Below the pieces are notes generated by a model that made no database searches, was not told the origin of the DNA, and saw only the letters and a program-made list of their open reading frames with translations. A DNA stretch of 64,000 nt from Argyresthia goedartella. Lineage: Eukaryota; Arthropoda; Insecta; Lepidoptera; Argyresthiidae. Every line of letters begins with the position of its first letter. The first letter of the stretch is position 1. The position numbers were made by a program, and so were the translations under genes. This document shows, in pieces, positions 53,858-63,733 of the stretch. Location of the stretch: positions 24,722,501 through 24,786,500 of the forward strand of contig OX463824.1 in assembly GCA_949825045.1 (NCBI GenBank), written 5' to 3'.

Positions 53858-54205
53858 GGCCAAGTGTGAGCCGGACTCGCGCACGAAGGGTTCCGTACCA
53901 CCGTACAGTACAATGGAAGGGATGGTGTGGAGCGAATAGTTTGGGTTTTACGTAGCAAAATGTTGTTTACAAAGTTATTGGTGCGGCTACTTTCACACTC
54001 CATGTACGTAACCAGGTGCATTCATAAGTTTGTATGTAGTATTGAAAGAACTGTTGTACGCGAGCCCCCTTAAATATTTATTTTATTCTGTTTTTTAGTA
54101 TTTGTTGTCATAGCGGCAACAGAAATACATCATCTGTGAAAATTTCAACTGTCTAACTATCACGGTTCATGAGATACAGCCTGGTGACAGACAGACAGTC
54201 TGTCA
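53858..54205 (+). mobile_element. Repeat G, copy 7, containing repeat Q
   Basis: CCGGCCAAGTGTGAGCCGGA, CGAAGGGTTCCGTACCACCG; then repeat Q at 53945-54055 (GTTTACAAAGTTATTGGTGC, CTTTCACACTCCATGTACGT); then ATCATCTGTGAAAATTTCAA, GGTTCATGAGATACAGCCTG and a GACAGACAGACAGTC tract. Confidence 0.7.
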
Positions 54206-54208
54206 GAC

Positions 54209-54248
54209 AATCGAACCTACATCTCACACAGGAGATGTAGGTTCGATT
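54209..54248. repeat. Perfect 17-bp hairpin containing a B-box-like arm
   Basis: AATCGAACCTACATCTC (54209-54225) and GAGATGTAGGTTCGATT (54232-54248), 6-base loop. The right arm GTAGGTTCGATTCC looks like a pol III B-box, so a tRNA-like head may have been duplicated in inverted form. Confidence 0.8.
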
Positions 54249-54284
54249 CCTGACTATATACCAATGACATAATTAATTCATCTA

Positions 54285-54478
54285 AGTACATTATCGGACG
54301 TTCAGTGTTTCGGATGATATCTACATTATGCCGTAGGTACCGGGTGCTATCGCTACGTCGTCAAACCCCTCCACCAACCCGCACTGAGCCAGCGTGGTGG
54401 AGTATGGCTCAATCTTACTCGTATCCGGGTACTGGCCTGTGCCCCTCGATTGGGACATTAGTGGGCTACATTTATATA
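54285..54478 (+). mobile_element. SINE-T copy 7 (headless)
   Basis: CAGTGTTTCGGATGATATCT, CGTAGGTACCGGGTGCTATC, CCGCACTGAGCCAGCGTGGT, GGAGTATGGCTCAATCTTAC, TGTGCCCCTCGATTGGGACA, TTAGTGGGCTACATTT. Confidence 0.75.
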
Positions 54479-54548
54479 ACATAATGTAAAATAAAGCATA
54501 CCTAATTAAAAGTCACATTAAAATCTCAAAATGTTAAATTAATAAAAC

Positions 54549-54805
54549 AATAATAATAATAATAATACCTTGGACACTTTACACACATTGATCTAGCCCC
54601 AAACTAGGATTCCCTGTATCTTGGGTACTAGACAACGATACACATACTTATATAGATAAATATTATACTTAGATAGATAAACAACTATGACTAGGGTACA
54701 AACATACGTTCTCATCAAACAAATATTTGCCCCCACCGGGACTCAAACCCGGGACCCTTGACTTCGTAGGCAGGGTCACTGCCGACTCGGCCATTCGGGT
54801 CGTCA
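54549..54805 (-). mobile_element. SINE-A copy 3 (full, minus)
   Basis: AATAATACCTTGGACACTTT, AACTAGGATTCCCTGTATCT, then GGGACTCAAACCCGGGACCC (B-box in reverse, one change) and GCCGACTCGGCCATTCGGGT (A-box in reverse). Confidence 0.85.
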
Positions 54806-55274
54806 ATAAATATCAAACTGAATCTTCCTACCCTACACAAACAAGCGCATAAAACAACTTTTTCAGACAAACATCATAAACATCTCGAAAGAAAGGCGCG
54901 CGGAACCAAATGATATCCAGTACCGACTGCGAATCAGGGGGCAGGCCCGGACAAGACCCCACCCTAGCCCCTGGACCCCACCCGTCTTTATACCCTTCTT
55001 CCTTAATGTGTAACAAAGACACCCCACTTATACACCCACACCCTTGTGTTCGTGAACTACGCTTGTGTGCGTTTAGTTTTACCGTCCGTGTACACACGCT
55101 ATTTTGTACGCCGCTGTGTGCGTTCCAAGTTTGAAATATTGTATCAAATTTTCGAGCCTCTATCAATTTGAGTTTCAGTGTTGCCGTGCGTTATCTTTTG
55201 TGATATTCTACCGTGATGATTATTTTTGGTTGCTGTTTAGGTACGATCGTTTATAGTCTGGTATAGGTTCATAA
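54806..55274. other. No gene supported
   Basis: Overlapping plus and minus frames at 54828-55166 have no recognisable domain. Nothing else. Confidence 0.45.
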
Positions 55275-55400
55275 TTCATAATTTCTTTATTGCCCACAAA
55301 TCATATAAAAAACAAGAGATACATAAAAATTGTGTACAAAGGCGAGCTTTCTCTAATAAGAGATATCTTCCAGCAAACCAGGTTAAGGTGAGAAAGGTTG
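55275..55400 (-). mobile_element. LINE-J copy 7 (3' UTR only)
   Basis: TAATTTCTTTATTGCCCACA (tail with AATAAA on minus), TGTACAAAGGCGAGCTTTCT and AGATATCTTCCAGCAAACCA, close to copy 1. Confidence 0.78.
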
Positions 55401-55544
55401 TTTGCTGAAGAGGTTGCCTTTGTTATTGTATAGTGACAAAATATTAAAAGACTGGACTAGGTATAACAAATAGGGTAGTAAGTAATTTAAACGAGTGACT
55501 GTTAATTAAAGTTTGAAGTGATAATAGTTATTTGTGTCACAAGG

Positions 55545-56287
55545 GAGCAAAATGATGTATTTACGGCGAGGGCGGTACATTGAATCCAGAGTGAAGGGAA
55601 GGATTCTACGATAGAATCCTGAGCGTAGCGTGGGATTCTAAGTGAGAATCCTGAGCGTAACGAAGGATTCAAGCGTTAACGCCCATGACGAAAATAATTT
55701 TGCTCCTGAGTGACACATACAACTTTTCACACCGACTATGAGGAAGATTTACATTGCTCTATAAAAAAATAACTATACTTTGACCACTTTTACAGTAATC
55801 GAACAACGTAAACATTTTTTTTATATAATGACGGATTGTTAAGGATTAGGGAAAGGTCACCACAGATAAAATATTCCTGTGTACTTTTACTATTGTGTAA
55901 AAATAATCGAATCGAATATTACAATGGTTTCGGATATCAATATTCATTATATCACAATAACAGTCATCGATAGTTTTGATTTTAGTAAAACATATAATTA
56001 ATTGTGCCATTTTTAATATTATGAAAAATTCCTAAATTTTCATATAACGTTGTTAAAGCTAAATCTTGGACCATGTTCGTTTTTAATCGACTACGTCATC
56101 GTTGTCGATTGTAATGTAATTTCATAATTACATTCTATTATTTTAATCTGTGTTCAATTGTCACATTGCGTAAATGCTGCATGCCAATGAATAAATTAAA
56201 AAAGTAGCTTGAACAGAAAGGTAGCATTTTGCTCCCTCTCGTCGTGGAGCAAAACTTACTTTTCCGAATGTAACGTGTGAAAAAATA
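55545..56287 (+). mobile_element. Dispersed repeat U, copy 2 (more complete)
   Basis: Begins near CAAGGGAGCAAAATGATGTA, passes two short hairpins (AGGATTCT..AGAATCCT at 55601-55621 and GGATTCT..AGAATCC at 55634-55653), each followed by TGAGCGTA.CG, then AAGCGTTAACGCCCATGACG and the rest as in copy 1, ending GTGTGAAAAA. Same orientation as copy 1, 55.7 kb apart. No coding frame. Confidence 0.78.
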
Positions 56288-56399
56288 ATTAATTTAGGTT
56301 ATTGTATTACTAACTGAACGACTAACTGTGGGTGACGAGAAATAAACAGAACAGCAACTTACAAACATTAATTTGAGTTACTTAAAATACAAAATGAGA

Positions 56400-56860
56400 A
56401 GCTTTTCTTTGCGTACGCTCCGCTCTTGTCCGGGGTTGCTTCTTCTAAGTCACAACCTAACCTATAACCCAATTGAAATTTAGCCACAATTACCTACTCT
56501 AGCCAATTTTATTATTTCTTTGAATATGCTCCGCTCCGCTACGCTCCGGGGTTGCTTCTTCTAAGTTCTAACTAACCTATAATCCAATTGAAATTTAGCC
56601 ACAATTACCTACTCTAGCCAATTTTATTATTTCTTTGAATACGCTCCGCTCCGCTACGCTCCGGGGTTGCTTCTTATAAGTTCTAACTAACCTATAACCC
56701 AATTTAAATTTAGCCACAATAACCTACTCTAGCCAATTTTATTATTTCTTTGAATACGCTCCGCTCCGCTACGCTCCGGGGTTGCTTCTTCTAAGTTCTA
56801 ACCTAACCTATAATCCAATTTAAATTTAGCCACAATTACCTACTCTAGCCAATATTGGCT
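56400..56860. repeat. 115-bp tandem repeat, 4 units
   Basis: GGGGTTGCTTCTT occurs at 56432, 56548, 56663 and 56778. Each unit holds GCTCCGCTCCGCTACGCTCC, a CTAACCTATAA.CCAATT block and AGCCACAATTACCTACTCTA. Units differ by few changes; the first lacks the doubled GCTCC. Confidence 0.92.
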
Positions 56861-57376
56861 TTGTGTGTTCCATAATTGAAGTTGCCCTCTCTGTATTTCT
56901 AGTCGCTCACTTAGTAATTTGGTCTCAAGGTTAGAATTTTAATAACTGAAATGCCCACTTTTTGAATGCTCGTTCTGAATTTTATTATTATCAGAAAAAA
57001 ATGCTCAATTTAGTGTTTTTTTCGCTCATTTCAAGTATTTCGGCTGTTCATGGCCATTCGCTCAGTGATCATTCGCTTAATTCGTTTTTTATTCGATCGT
57101 TTTATAATTCCCCCAAGAAATATTCTATTCACATTTTAAAGGAATATATTCACTAAAGACTATTCGTTTTTAGGAAGAGCAGCAAGAGAAAAGAACAAAC
57201 TCAAGCTAGACAGACAATTTTGCGGGCGAAAGTGTAAAATCTCCCGACAGTCCACTTCATCCGTTTCCCCCCTTGTCACAAACAGGTTAAATTTATTATT
57301 CTCTAACGTTTTCTGTCTTTGGGTTCCAATTTCGCTTGGTGATGATATATCCACAATATATTTAACATAATGGTGA
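56861..57376. other. No gene supported
   Basis: AT-rich, short frames on both strands without domains. Confidence 0.45.
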
Positions 57377-57634
57377 GTAATAATAATAATAATACCTTGG
57401 ACACTATTTACACACATTGATCTAGCCCCAAACTAGGATTCGCTGTATCTTGGGTACTAGACAACGATATACATACTTATATAGATAAATATTATACATA
57501 GATATATAAACAACCATGACTAGAGTACAAACATGCGTTCTCATCAAACAAATATTTGGCCCCACCGGGACTCGAACCCGGGACCCATGGCTTCGTAGGT
57601 AGGGTCACTGCCGACTCGGCCATGCGGGTCGTCA
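57377..57634 (-). mobile_element. SINE-A copy 4 (full, minus)
   Basis: AATAATACCTTGGACACTAT, AACTAGGATTCGCTGTATCT, GGGACTCGAACCCGGGACCC (perfect reverse B-box) and GCCGACTCGGCCATGCGGGT. Shortly after, TTCCCATTCTGGGTGGCAAG (57662) is a diverged motif R. Confidence 0.85.
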
Positions 57635-57777
57635 AATAGTTAAATTGTTAAAACACTACTGCTATTTCCCATTCTGGGTGGCAAGGCACAGTAGCGCCTA
57701 CGTTCTGTCAGTTAAGCCCAGACCCCCTGCCCAGCCCAGAATGATGCGGCCTTTGTGCTGGCCACACAGAATAGACG

Positions 57778-57937
57778 TAATGGCCGGGATACACGAGGCT
57801 AGTTTTTCGAGTCAGGATAGCAAGCTAGGTAGCTTGTAATACTGGTCTCGCTTAGAAACATCCTAGAGACCAGTATTACGAGCTCCCTAGCTTGCTATCC
57901 TGGCTCGAAAAACTAGCCTCGTGTATCCCGGCCATTA
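57778..57937. mobile_element. 160-bp fold-back element (long inverted repeat)
   Basis: The left arm starts TAATGGCCGGGATACACGAG and the right arm ends CTCGTGTATCCCGGCCATTA. About 72 bp pair with a handful of mismatches around a 16-base centre. AGACG lies just outside both ends, partly overlapping the terminal A, a possible 5-bp target duplication. The whole unit would fold into one hairpin. Confidence 0.85.
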
Positions 57938-58023
57938 GACGCGGACGCGCAAAACATGCGGAGCTCACGGGGCGCAGACAATACGCTGACTTATCTGCAC
58001 CTCGTCTGCGTCCTATTGCAAAA

Positions 58024-58173
58024 TATAATACCTTGGACATAATAATAATACCTTGGACACCATTTACACACATTGATCTAGCCCCAAACTATGATTCCCT
58101 GTATCTTGGGTACTAGACAACGATACACATACTTATATAGATAAATATTAATACTTAGATAGATAAACAACCG
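58024..58173 (-). mobile_element. SINE-A copy 5 (5'-truncated)
   Basis: Two copies of the tail junction ATAATACCTTGGACA lie in tandem (58026 and 58048), then CATTTACACACATTGATCTA, AACTATGATTCCCTGTATCT. Sequence stops matching after GATAGATAAACAACCG, so the tRNA head is absent. Confidence 0.78.
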
Positions 58174-58199
58174 TTAGATAAACAACATATACCGAATTA

Positions 58200-58312
58200 C
58201 TACAAAAAATTAAATTATAAACAGCGTTTAACCTCTAGCAAAAATTCACATACGTTTTTGTTTTTAAACAAGTGTTGAACAATTTATTTTTTTGTGGTAA
58301 GGCCTTTAGGCC
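58200..58312 (-). mobile_element. Repeat N, copy 3
   Basis: CAGCGTTTAACCTC, TTTTTAAACAAGTGTTGAAC and TTTTTTTGTGGTAAGGCC are the reverse of copy 2. Confidence 0.6.
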
Positions 58313-60114
58313 TTTAGAACAGACGGGGCACAGACGAGACGCGGACGAGGCATGGGCGCGGCCGGGTACGGAACTGCGGACTGTGTGTGGGGAGCCGGTG
58401 GTAGTTGTCTTGTCATAATCCCTACAAAATCCGTCTATTCAATATGTTTTAAAAAAGTCGCATCAGCGCTCCGCCTGCGCCCTGTCTGCGACGCGTCGGC
58501 GTCTTACGTCTTTTCTGTTCGGCCTGGTTCTTAAGCGTAACGTGATGTGACAACAAACCACAACGTTTTATGCCAATTCAGATTAGGAACCTTATTTGAT
58601 CCGCAAAATTACCGTGACTGTCCGAAAACAAGTCTTAGTATTAGGTAAATAAAGCCCATTATGGCGAATTGGAATGGAAATGGCTTGCCATGGTGATGTT
58701 CTTGTTTTGAATCTAATTTAAATCGGAAAAATATTGTGGTAGCCCCCCTGGGTACCCAACAGGATAGACGTGCAAACGTGGCCTTTGCCAGCCACATGTC
58801 ACGCACGTCACGTCAGTGGGCACGAGGCCTAACAACATCCCCGCCAACCAGGTCACAAACAAAGCCTATTTTCACCTGGCACACTAATTGTCTCGTCATC
58901 GCTCCGCTGGGCTATGAAATCGTGTTTTTCAAAGGAACCGACCACCGCCCCGGAAGATTGCGCCTACCTGCCCTACAAGCTAGCTGCTGTAAATAGGGGA
59001 CCTATTTACAAGGACTTGGAATGAACTATTGATTTTGACTCCCCTGTGGCGGGATCTTGGCATGCAAGAACTAACAAATATAGAGCAACGTGTTTTCCAT
59101 AAGTGCTGGCAGAGGCAGGTAGAGCGTAAGAAGATGAGGCGGGAACTCTATTATGACTATTTCACGCAAGTCCTAGTGTTTGGCCACTGGTGACTGTTGG
59201 TTCAACAGATGTCGCTCCCCAAATCTTCTTGATCTTCTAATACATTCTAGAATATCGATAAACTGTTTGACAAGTCATAGGTACTTTAATGCTATCCATC
59301 TCTACAGTATGAAAAAGATAGCATGGTGTTTGGCTGGTGTCAGTCAGCCTATTAATGATGGGATATTGTTTAAAACATAAATTAATCAACTGAATCGATA
59401 TACTCGTCAAACATTTGTGAATTGAATGTAGCAAATTTGGATAGATTTTGACATTATTTTTTCGATATCTTTTTGATTGTTTTGGTAACATCCCTATAGT
59501 TTAAAGTGGATTTTATGATGTTTTAGGTTATCTGTCATATCCTTTGTCTGAATACATTACGCATTCTCCCAAAAAGTAGCAGAGCCAGAGTGTTCTGCCC
59601 AGTTAATCATTATCCAAAGGTGGTTAGCCAATCGCCTCATCTATGTAGATATGAACCTACGATGTCTTCCATCATTGTTAGAGCCTCTTTTTATTTTTTG
59701 TCTGCTGTCATCTAATAAATGCCTGTTTGATTACCTACCTAATAAATTATGTTTATTCCTAAAATATTATATCTGTCACCTAAATTCAGTGAATAACATA
59801 AAATTGGTCACCTAAATTAGAATAGAGATTAAGCCGAATACCGAATATTCAGCGGCAGAATATTCGGCAAGACTTAGAACAATTTACAAATTTTCCAGAC
59901 ACTACTCGTATTTTTCTGACCAATTGCAGGCTAGAGATTCACGGGGTGACGTGAAGCGGGGGGGAGAGTGTGTGGTAGGCTCACTTGTCCATTGCATTCA
60001 TAATTCACAATTATTTATTGTCCACAGATTTTTAAATGGAGTAGTGTCTACAGTGAGAATCTTTTTCAAAGTTTCAAATTCTCAGCGATTGAGGGTTTTT
60101 TATTCTTACATGTC
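58313..60114. other. No gene supported
   Basis: A GC-rich segment (58330-58380 and 58465-58520) is rich in GACGCGGACG-like words. 59055-59170 reads like a coding fragment on the plus strand (LGMQELTNIEQRVFHKCWQR) but is unidentified. A palindromic GCCGAATA..TATTCGGC motif lies at 59833-59868. Confidence 0.4.
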
Positions 60115-60170
60115 AACGTAACTCGAAGGCTTCGCTTCGCTTACCGTCTTTAGTCTTCACCTACCCTGAC
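60115..60170 (-). mobile_element. Isolated fragment of the shared MITE core
   Basis: GTCAACGTAACTCGAAGGCT, TCGCTTCGCTTACCGTCTTT and AGTCTTCACCTACCCTGACC are a diverged core in reverse, closest to the MITE III version. No terminal repeats found around it. Confidence 0.5.
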
Positions 60171-60204
60171 CAGTCACTTAACAGTGATTTTTCGTATATA
60201 TTTC

Positions 60205-60680
60205 GTTTATATTTATTGCACATAAAACGACAAAACATACAATAAAATAAAAAGGACATCTACAAAGGCAAGCTTATCTCTAAATAGAGATCTCCTCTAG
60301 CAAACTCATGGTTGATAAGAATAATTTAATGTACAAGATCTAGGTGCTCTGATAAAGATACATACATAAAGTACAGAACCATTGAACTAAATAAATGTTA
60401 TATAAAAATTTGAACTTTTTATTTATGTTTTTACAAAATTGAGCTTAATAATAATATTACAATTACTGATAAATTTGTTTCGCTAATAGGTTCAGGTTTG
60501 CTGGCCCCGAACTAGGTAGTCCTGAAAAATATAAATACACATAAATAAACTAATATATACAAAGCTCAAATCAAGGATAGAGAAAGATAATGCTCCTTCA
60601 AACGATTCCTGAAGACGGGGAGAGACGGACTATCTCTGATAGTGCAGGGAAGCGAGTTCCAGAGAGTGATCGCCCGCAAT
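60205..60680 (-). pseudogene. LINE-J copy 8: last ~30 codons plus 3' UTR
   Basis: Minus strand: WNSLPCTIRDSPSLPVFRNR then LKEHYLSLS near 60590-60672, aligned with the LINE-J C-terminus. The UTR has GACATCTACAAAGGCAAGCT, AGATCTCCTCTAGCAAACTC, and a tail with TATTTATTGCACATAAAACG. Upstream coding sequence is lost. Confidence 0.75.
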
Positions 60681-60897
60681 CGAGAACAGCGCAACGCAAC
60701 TCATACGCAATTCAGCAGATTTGATGTGTTATTAGTTATTAGTTATTAGATGACAAATATCCAGTTGTTGTGCCAGATTTAATAATAAGGTGACCAAGAT
60801 TTATCAATTTGAGATCGAACTACTTTTTTGAGAACAAACTTATTATTCGGGCAATAGAAAAAAAAAAACTATTATTTAGGAGACATAACATAACATT

Positions 60898-61090
60898 GAC
60901 ATACAGGCACATACATTGCTTCTGGCCCCACGATAAGGTACCCTGTGTAATGGGAACCAGAAACAGCGACGTCGCAAATATGGAAACATCCAGGTGGGGT
61001 TTTTTCCTCCATCCCAGCCGAGATTCGAAGCCGGTATCTCTCGTTTGGGAAGCGCAGCCTCGACTACAATGCAACAGAGGTCCTCAACAT
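60898..61090 (-). mobile_element. SINE-B copy 10 (full, minus)
   Basis: ACAGGCACATACATTGCTTC, GGCCCCACGATAAGGTACCC, GGGAACCAGAAACAGCGACG, a T/C-rich linker, CCCAGCCGAGATTCGAAGCC (damaged B-box in reverse), then CTCGACTACAATGCAACAGA, the far side of the head. Confidence 0.75.
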
Positions 61091-61194
61091 AAATGTGTAA
61101 TTATTTGGTGATCTATATTTAGTGACCGTTTTGATTTATTTGATGACAACATAAATAATGACTAGAGAATCGCAATTTAGTGGGAAATAAAAAT

Positions 61195-61345
61195 TTAGGT
61201 GATAGAAAATTGTGTTCCCTTAACAAACGTCTGCTAATAGAAGACTACCTGGACAAGTTCCAACCAGAGCCCTATCTAGCTTTGTCCAGAGACGTGTCGA
61301 CTCGAAACGGAGAGGCCTAAGCCCAGTAGTAGTAAGTAAGTAAGT
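61195..61345 (+). mobile_element. Possible LINE tail with (AGTA)n end
   Basis: GTTTTGTCC-like CTAGCTTTGTCCAGAGACGT, CGAAACGGAGAGGCCTAAGC, CCAGTAGTAGTAAGTAAGTA. The word GAGGCCTAAGCCCAGTAG resembles the RTE tail (GAGGCCTTTGCCCAGCAG), with a different simple repeat. Confidence 0.45.
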
Positions 61346-62410
61346 AGAACATGCATGTGCTCAGCAAATTTGTTGTCTTCGGCAGAACATAATAAAAGGA
61401 AAATGGAAAAGTACCACGAATCTAAGAAACGTCATCTGTTTCATAATTTTGGCACAGCTATTAAATAAAATGGTGGGTTTTGAAGATTTGAGTCAATGAG
61501 AAGAGAGGGTTTACCCCAATTGCATCCAAATATCACCCCTAAATGAGGAAACTCAGTCCGGGTGAATCACTAATATGAACACAAAAATGTCCCATGTAAT
61601 ACCACAGCAGCATATTAACATAATGACTGCGAAGTCGGAAGAAGGCCACATTAATCAGAGCCGCATGACCCTCGCAAAAATATGCAAAATCTAAGCGACT
61701 ACGAATAGAATAGGTGGATGTTGAAAAAAAAAGGCTTGGAATCACCTATTGTTGTGGTGTTAAATGATACAAATCTATGGAACAGCAGCTAGCTTACCTA
61801 AGCCACCGGGCGGTTATAGGCTTCTTACGACTACAAGAGCAAGTAATATTATCTTTATCTTACTGTAGTCGTATTTCAAGGGGTCATTATTGGCCATTCA
61901 TTCTGAACGAACAACTTTCACTATGATAGGTACTGTAGTACTCCTAGCACTATACTATCACGGCCTACTGTATAAAGATGAAGACTGTTTAGTTTAAACT
62001 GTTCTGTTTTTATTGCTTTAGTTTACACTTTTTATAAAAGGGATCCACAACTGGCTCGATAGCCATCACGCTAATCCTCACTATAATTTAGCTCTGTCGC
62101 TGGCCGAAGCCTATGGTGAAGTGTGTCACATTGACTTCCCACATCCAAGCCTCTTTCTTTTATAAAATTACAAAATAAGTAACAGTGTCAAAGTGACACC
62201 CACTCTAAAGAGGCCCGTATACAATATAATCGCATAAACAAATATCGAACCTTACAGTACTATATAAGCCTATGTAAGTTGAAGTGAATGGTTTTGCACA
62301 ATGCACTGAGAGCGAAGATTAAGCGAATAAATAAATTACACTAGTTTACAACAAAAAATGTGCTTATATCTTCACCCTTAACCCCATACTGAAGTCGTTT
62401 TAGAAAGGGA
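61346..62410. other. No gene supported
   Basis: A plus stretch near 62041-62160 reads GIHNWLDSHHANPHYNLALS in one frame before a stop but is unidentified. Nothing else stands out. Confidence 0.4.
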
Positions 62411-62665
62411 AATATTAAACTGCACGTCAAAAATACTGATTGCCCAGTAGATATCAAGCCAAAATGCTGCGGTAGCTTAGGAAAAGGGTAAAGGGGGTGA
62501 GCGGAAAAAAGCCTTCTTCATCCTTCGTGTTAGGTTGCCATGTAAGCACAACGAAAAATAAAAAAATAAAAACTTAAGTACATATAAAATATTTAAAACA
62601 TAAAAAGTGTTTTTGTAGATCCTTTATTGCTGTGCCAGTCAGTATTTTAGATGTGCGATTAAATA
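62411..62665 (+). mobile_element. MITE I, copy C (complete), with shared core
   Basis: Left ATATTAAACTGCACGTCAAA, AATACTGATT; right GCCAGTCAGTATTTTAGATG, TGCGATTAAATAG. Core at 62456-62550 (GCCAAAATGCTGCGGTAGCT, GGTAAAGGGGGTGAGCGG, CCTTCGTGTTAGGTTGCCAT). About 255 bp, the best full-length example of this family here. Confidence 0.8.
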
Positions 62666-62974
62666 GTCCTTAGAAATAATGCACTGAGTTTAGGGGTTTA
62701 CATGTCGTACTATGTTTTAATTGTTACATAGCATTCGATATTTCATTGGCCAAAAAATATAGGCACCACTTTTAGCCATTGGTATGTCATCCCTCATTCT
62801 CATTCACTTTTCGATTTCCAAATCACGTGAAAAGGAGTTATTTTGACTTCAGGAATTTGTCGAGGTCGATGTTTATTTTAATTAATTGCTTCTTAATGCA
62901 GTTTTAATAGAACTTAGATTACAAATTTGAGAGACTAATTTTGAAATGAGATTGCTACAACCTTTATGTTTATT

Positions 62975-63228
62975 AACCCCCCGCCGACAAAGAGGGTTGT
63001 TGTTGTTGCTTGTTATAAGTTTGAAGTGACTGTCTGTAGGTTGGTCTGTGTGTGTGTCTGTTTGTATGTCGGTCTGTGGAGCTCAAACGGGTGGACCGAT
63101 TTTAATGCGGTTTTTTGTAAATGATAGTATACTTCCCTGTGATGGTTCGCTATGATTTATTAAAATCGGTTCAGTAGTTCGAAAATTATTAGCTTAACAA
63201 GGACACAAGTCAACCAAATTTCAGACTT
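62975..63228 (+). mobile_element. Repeat H, copy 1
   Basis: TTAACCCCCCGCCGACAAAG, AGTTTGAAGTGACTGTCTGT, GGTCTGTGGAGCTCAAACGG, GTGGACCGATTTTAATGCGG, AAAATCGGTTCAGTAGTTCG. A dispersed repeat style seen across Lepidoptera. No coding frame. Confidence 0.7.
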
Positions 63229-63733
63229 TTTAACCCCAGACGACGAAAATATGGTTGTTGTTATAGCTTTGAGGAGTCTATCTGTCTGTGTGTGTTTGTG
63301 TTACCCTTCACCTAAGCTACCGCAGTATTTTGCCCTGATATTTTTTGCAACTTTTGGTGTTCATTTATCCATTTTGGGTAGGAAAAAAATTGGTTGTTTG
63401 TAAAGTAGGTTTACGATCGAGATGTTTACGTGATAAGCCTCCGCTCGTGAGGATTCCGCGTGACAAGTTTCACGGAATGACTGGCAGCGCTCGAGATGAG
63501 ACGGGAGATCGGTCCGTCTCTCTCTCGTTATACCTGCGATCACGCTCGTGAGGTTTTGGTGTGACACAAGTTTCTGAACATGTCACCCGACTAAAACGAT
63601 TTTAAAGACGTTATCACGTCAAAAAAATTTTTGGTGATCATTATATTTGTTGCCTTAAAGTTTGAAGCCCCTGTAGGTCGGTGTGTCTGTACATCTGTCG
63701 GTGGAGCCCTAGCGGTCAAACAGGTGGGAGTAT
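63229..63733 (+). mobile_element. Repeat H, copy 2, split by MITE II
   Basis: Left part 63229-63300 (TTAACCCCAGACGACGAAAA, CTGTCTGTGTGTGTTTGTG); right part from 63653 (AAAGTTTGAAGCCCCTGTAG, GGTGGAGCCCTAGCGGTCAA, GTGGGAGTATTTTGATGCGG). Together they follow the order of copy 1. The right part runs into the 27-bp array. Confidence 0.65.
63301..63652 (-). mobile_element. MITE II, copy G (reversed), partial core
   Basis: Starts with the core in reverse (TTACCCTTCACCTAAGCTAC, CGCAGTATTTTGCCCTGATA), then TTGCAACTTTTGGTGTTCAT, and ends TTTTTGGTGATCATTATATT + TGTTGCC, the family end seen at 26118. About 230 bases between (63395-63620) are unique and moderately GC-rich. Only the first 45 bases of the core remain. 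Confidence 0.65.

Noticed and set aside
3349..57634. tRNA genes at SINE heads with A and B boxes
   Set aside because: No acceptor-stem pairing or proper cloverleaf, and each is joined to a shared body and tail. They are SINEs.
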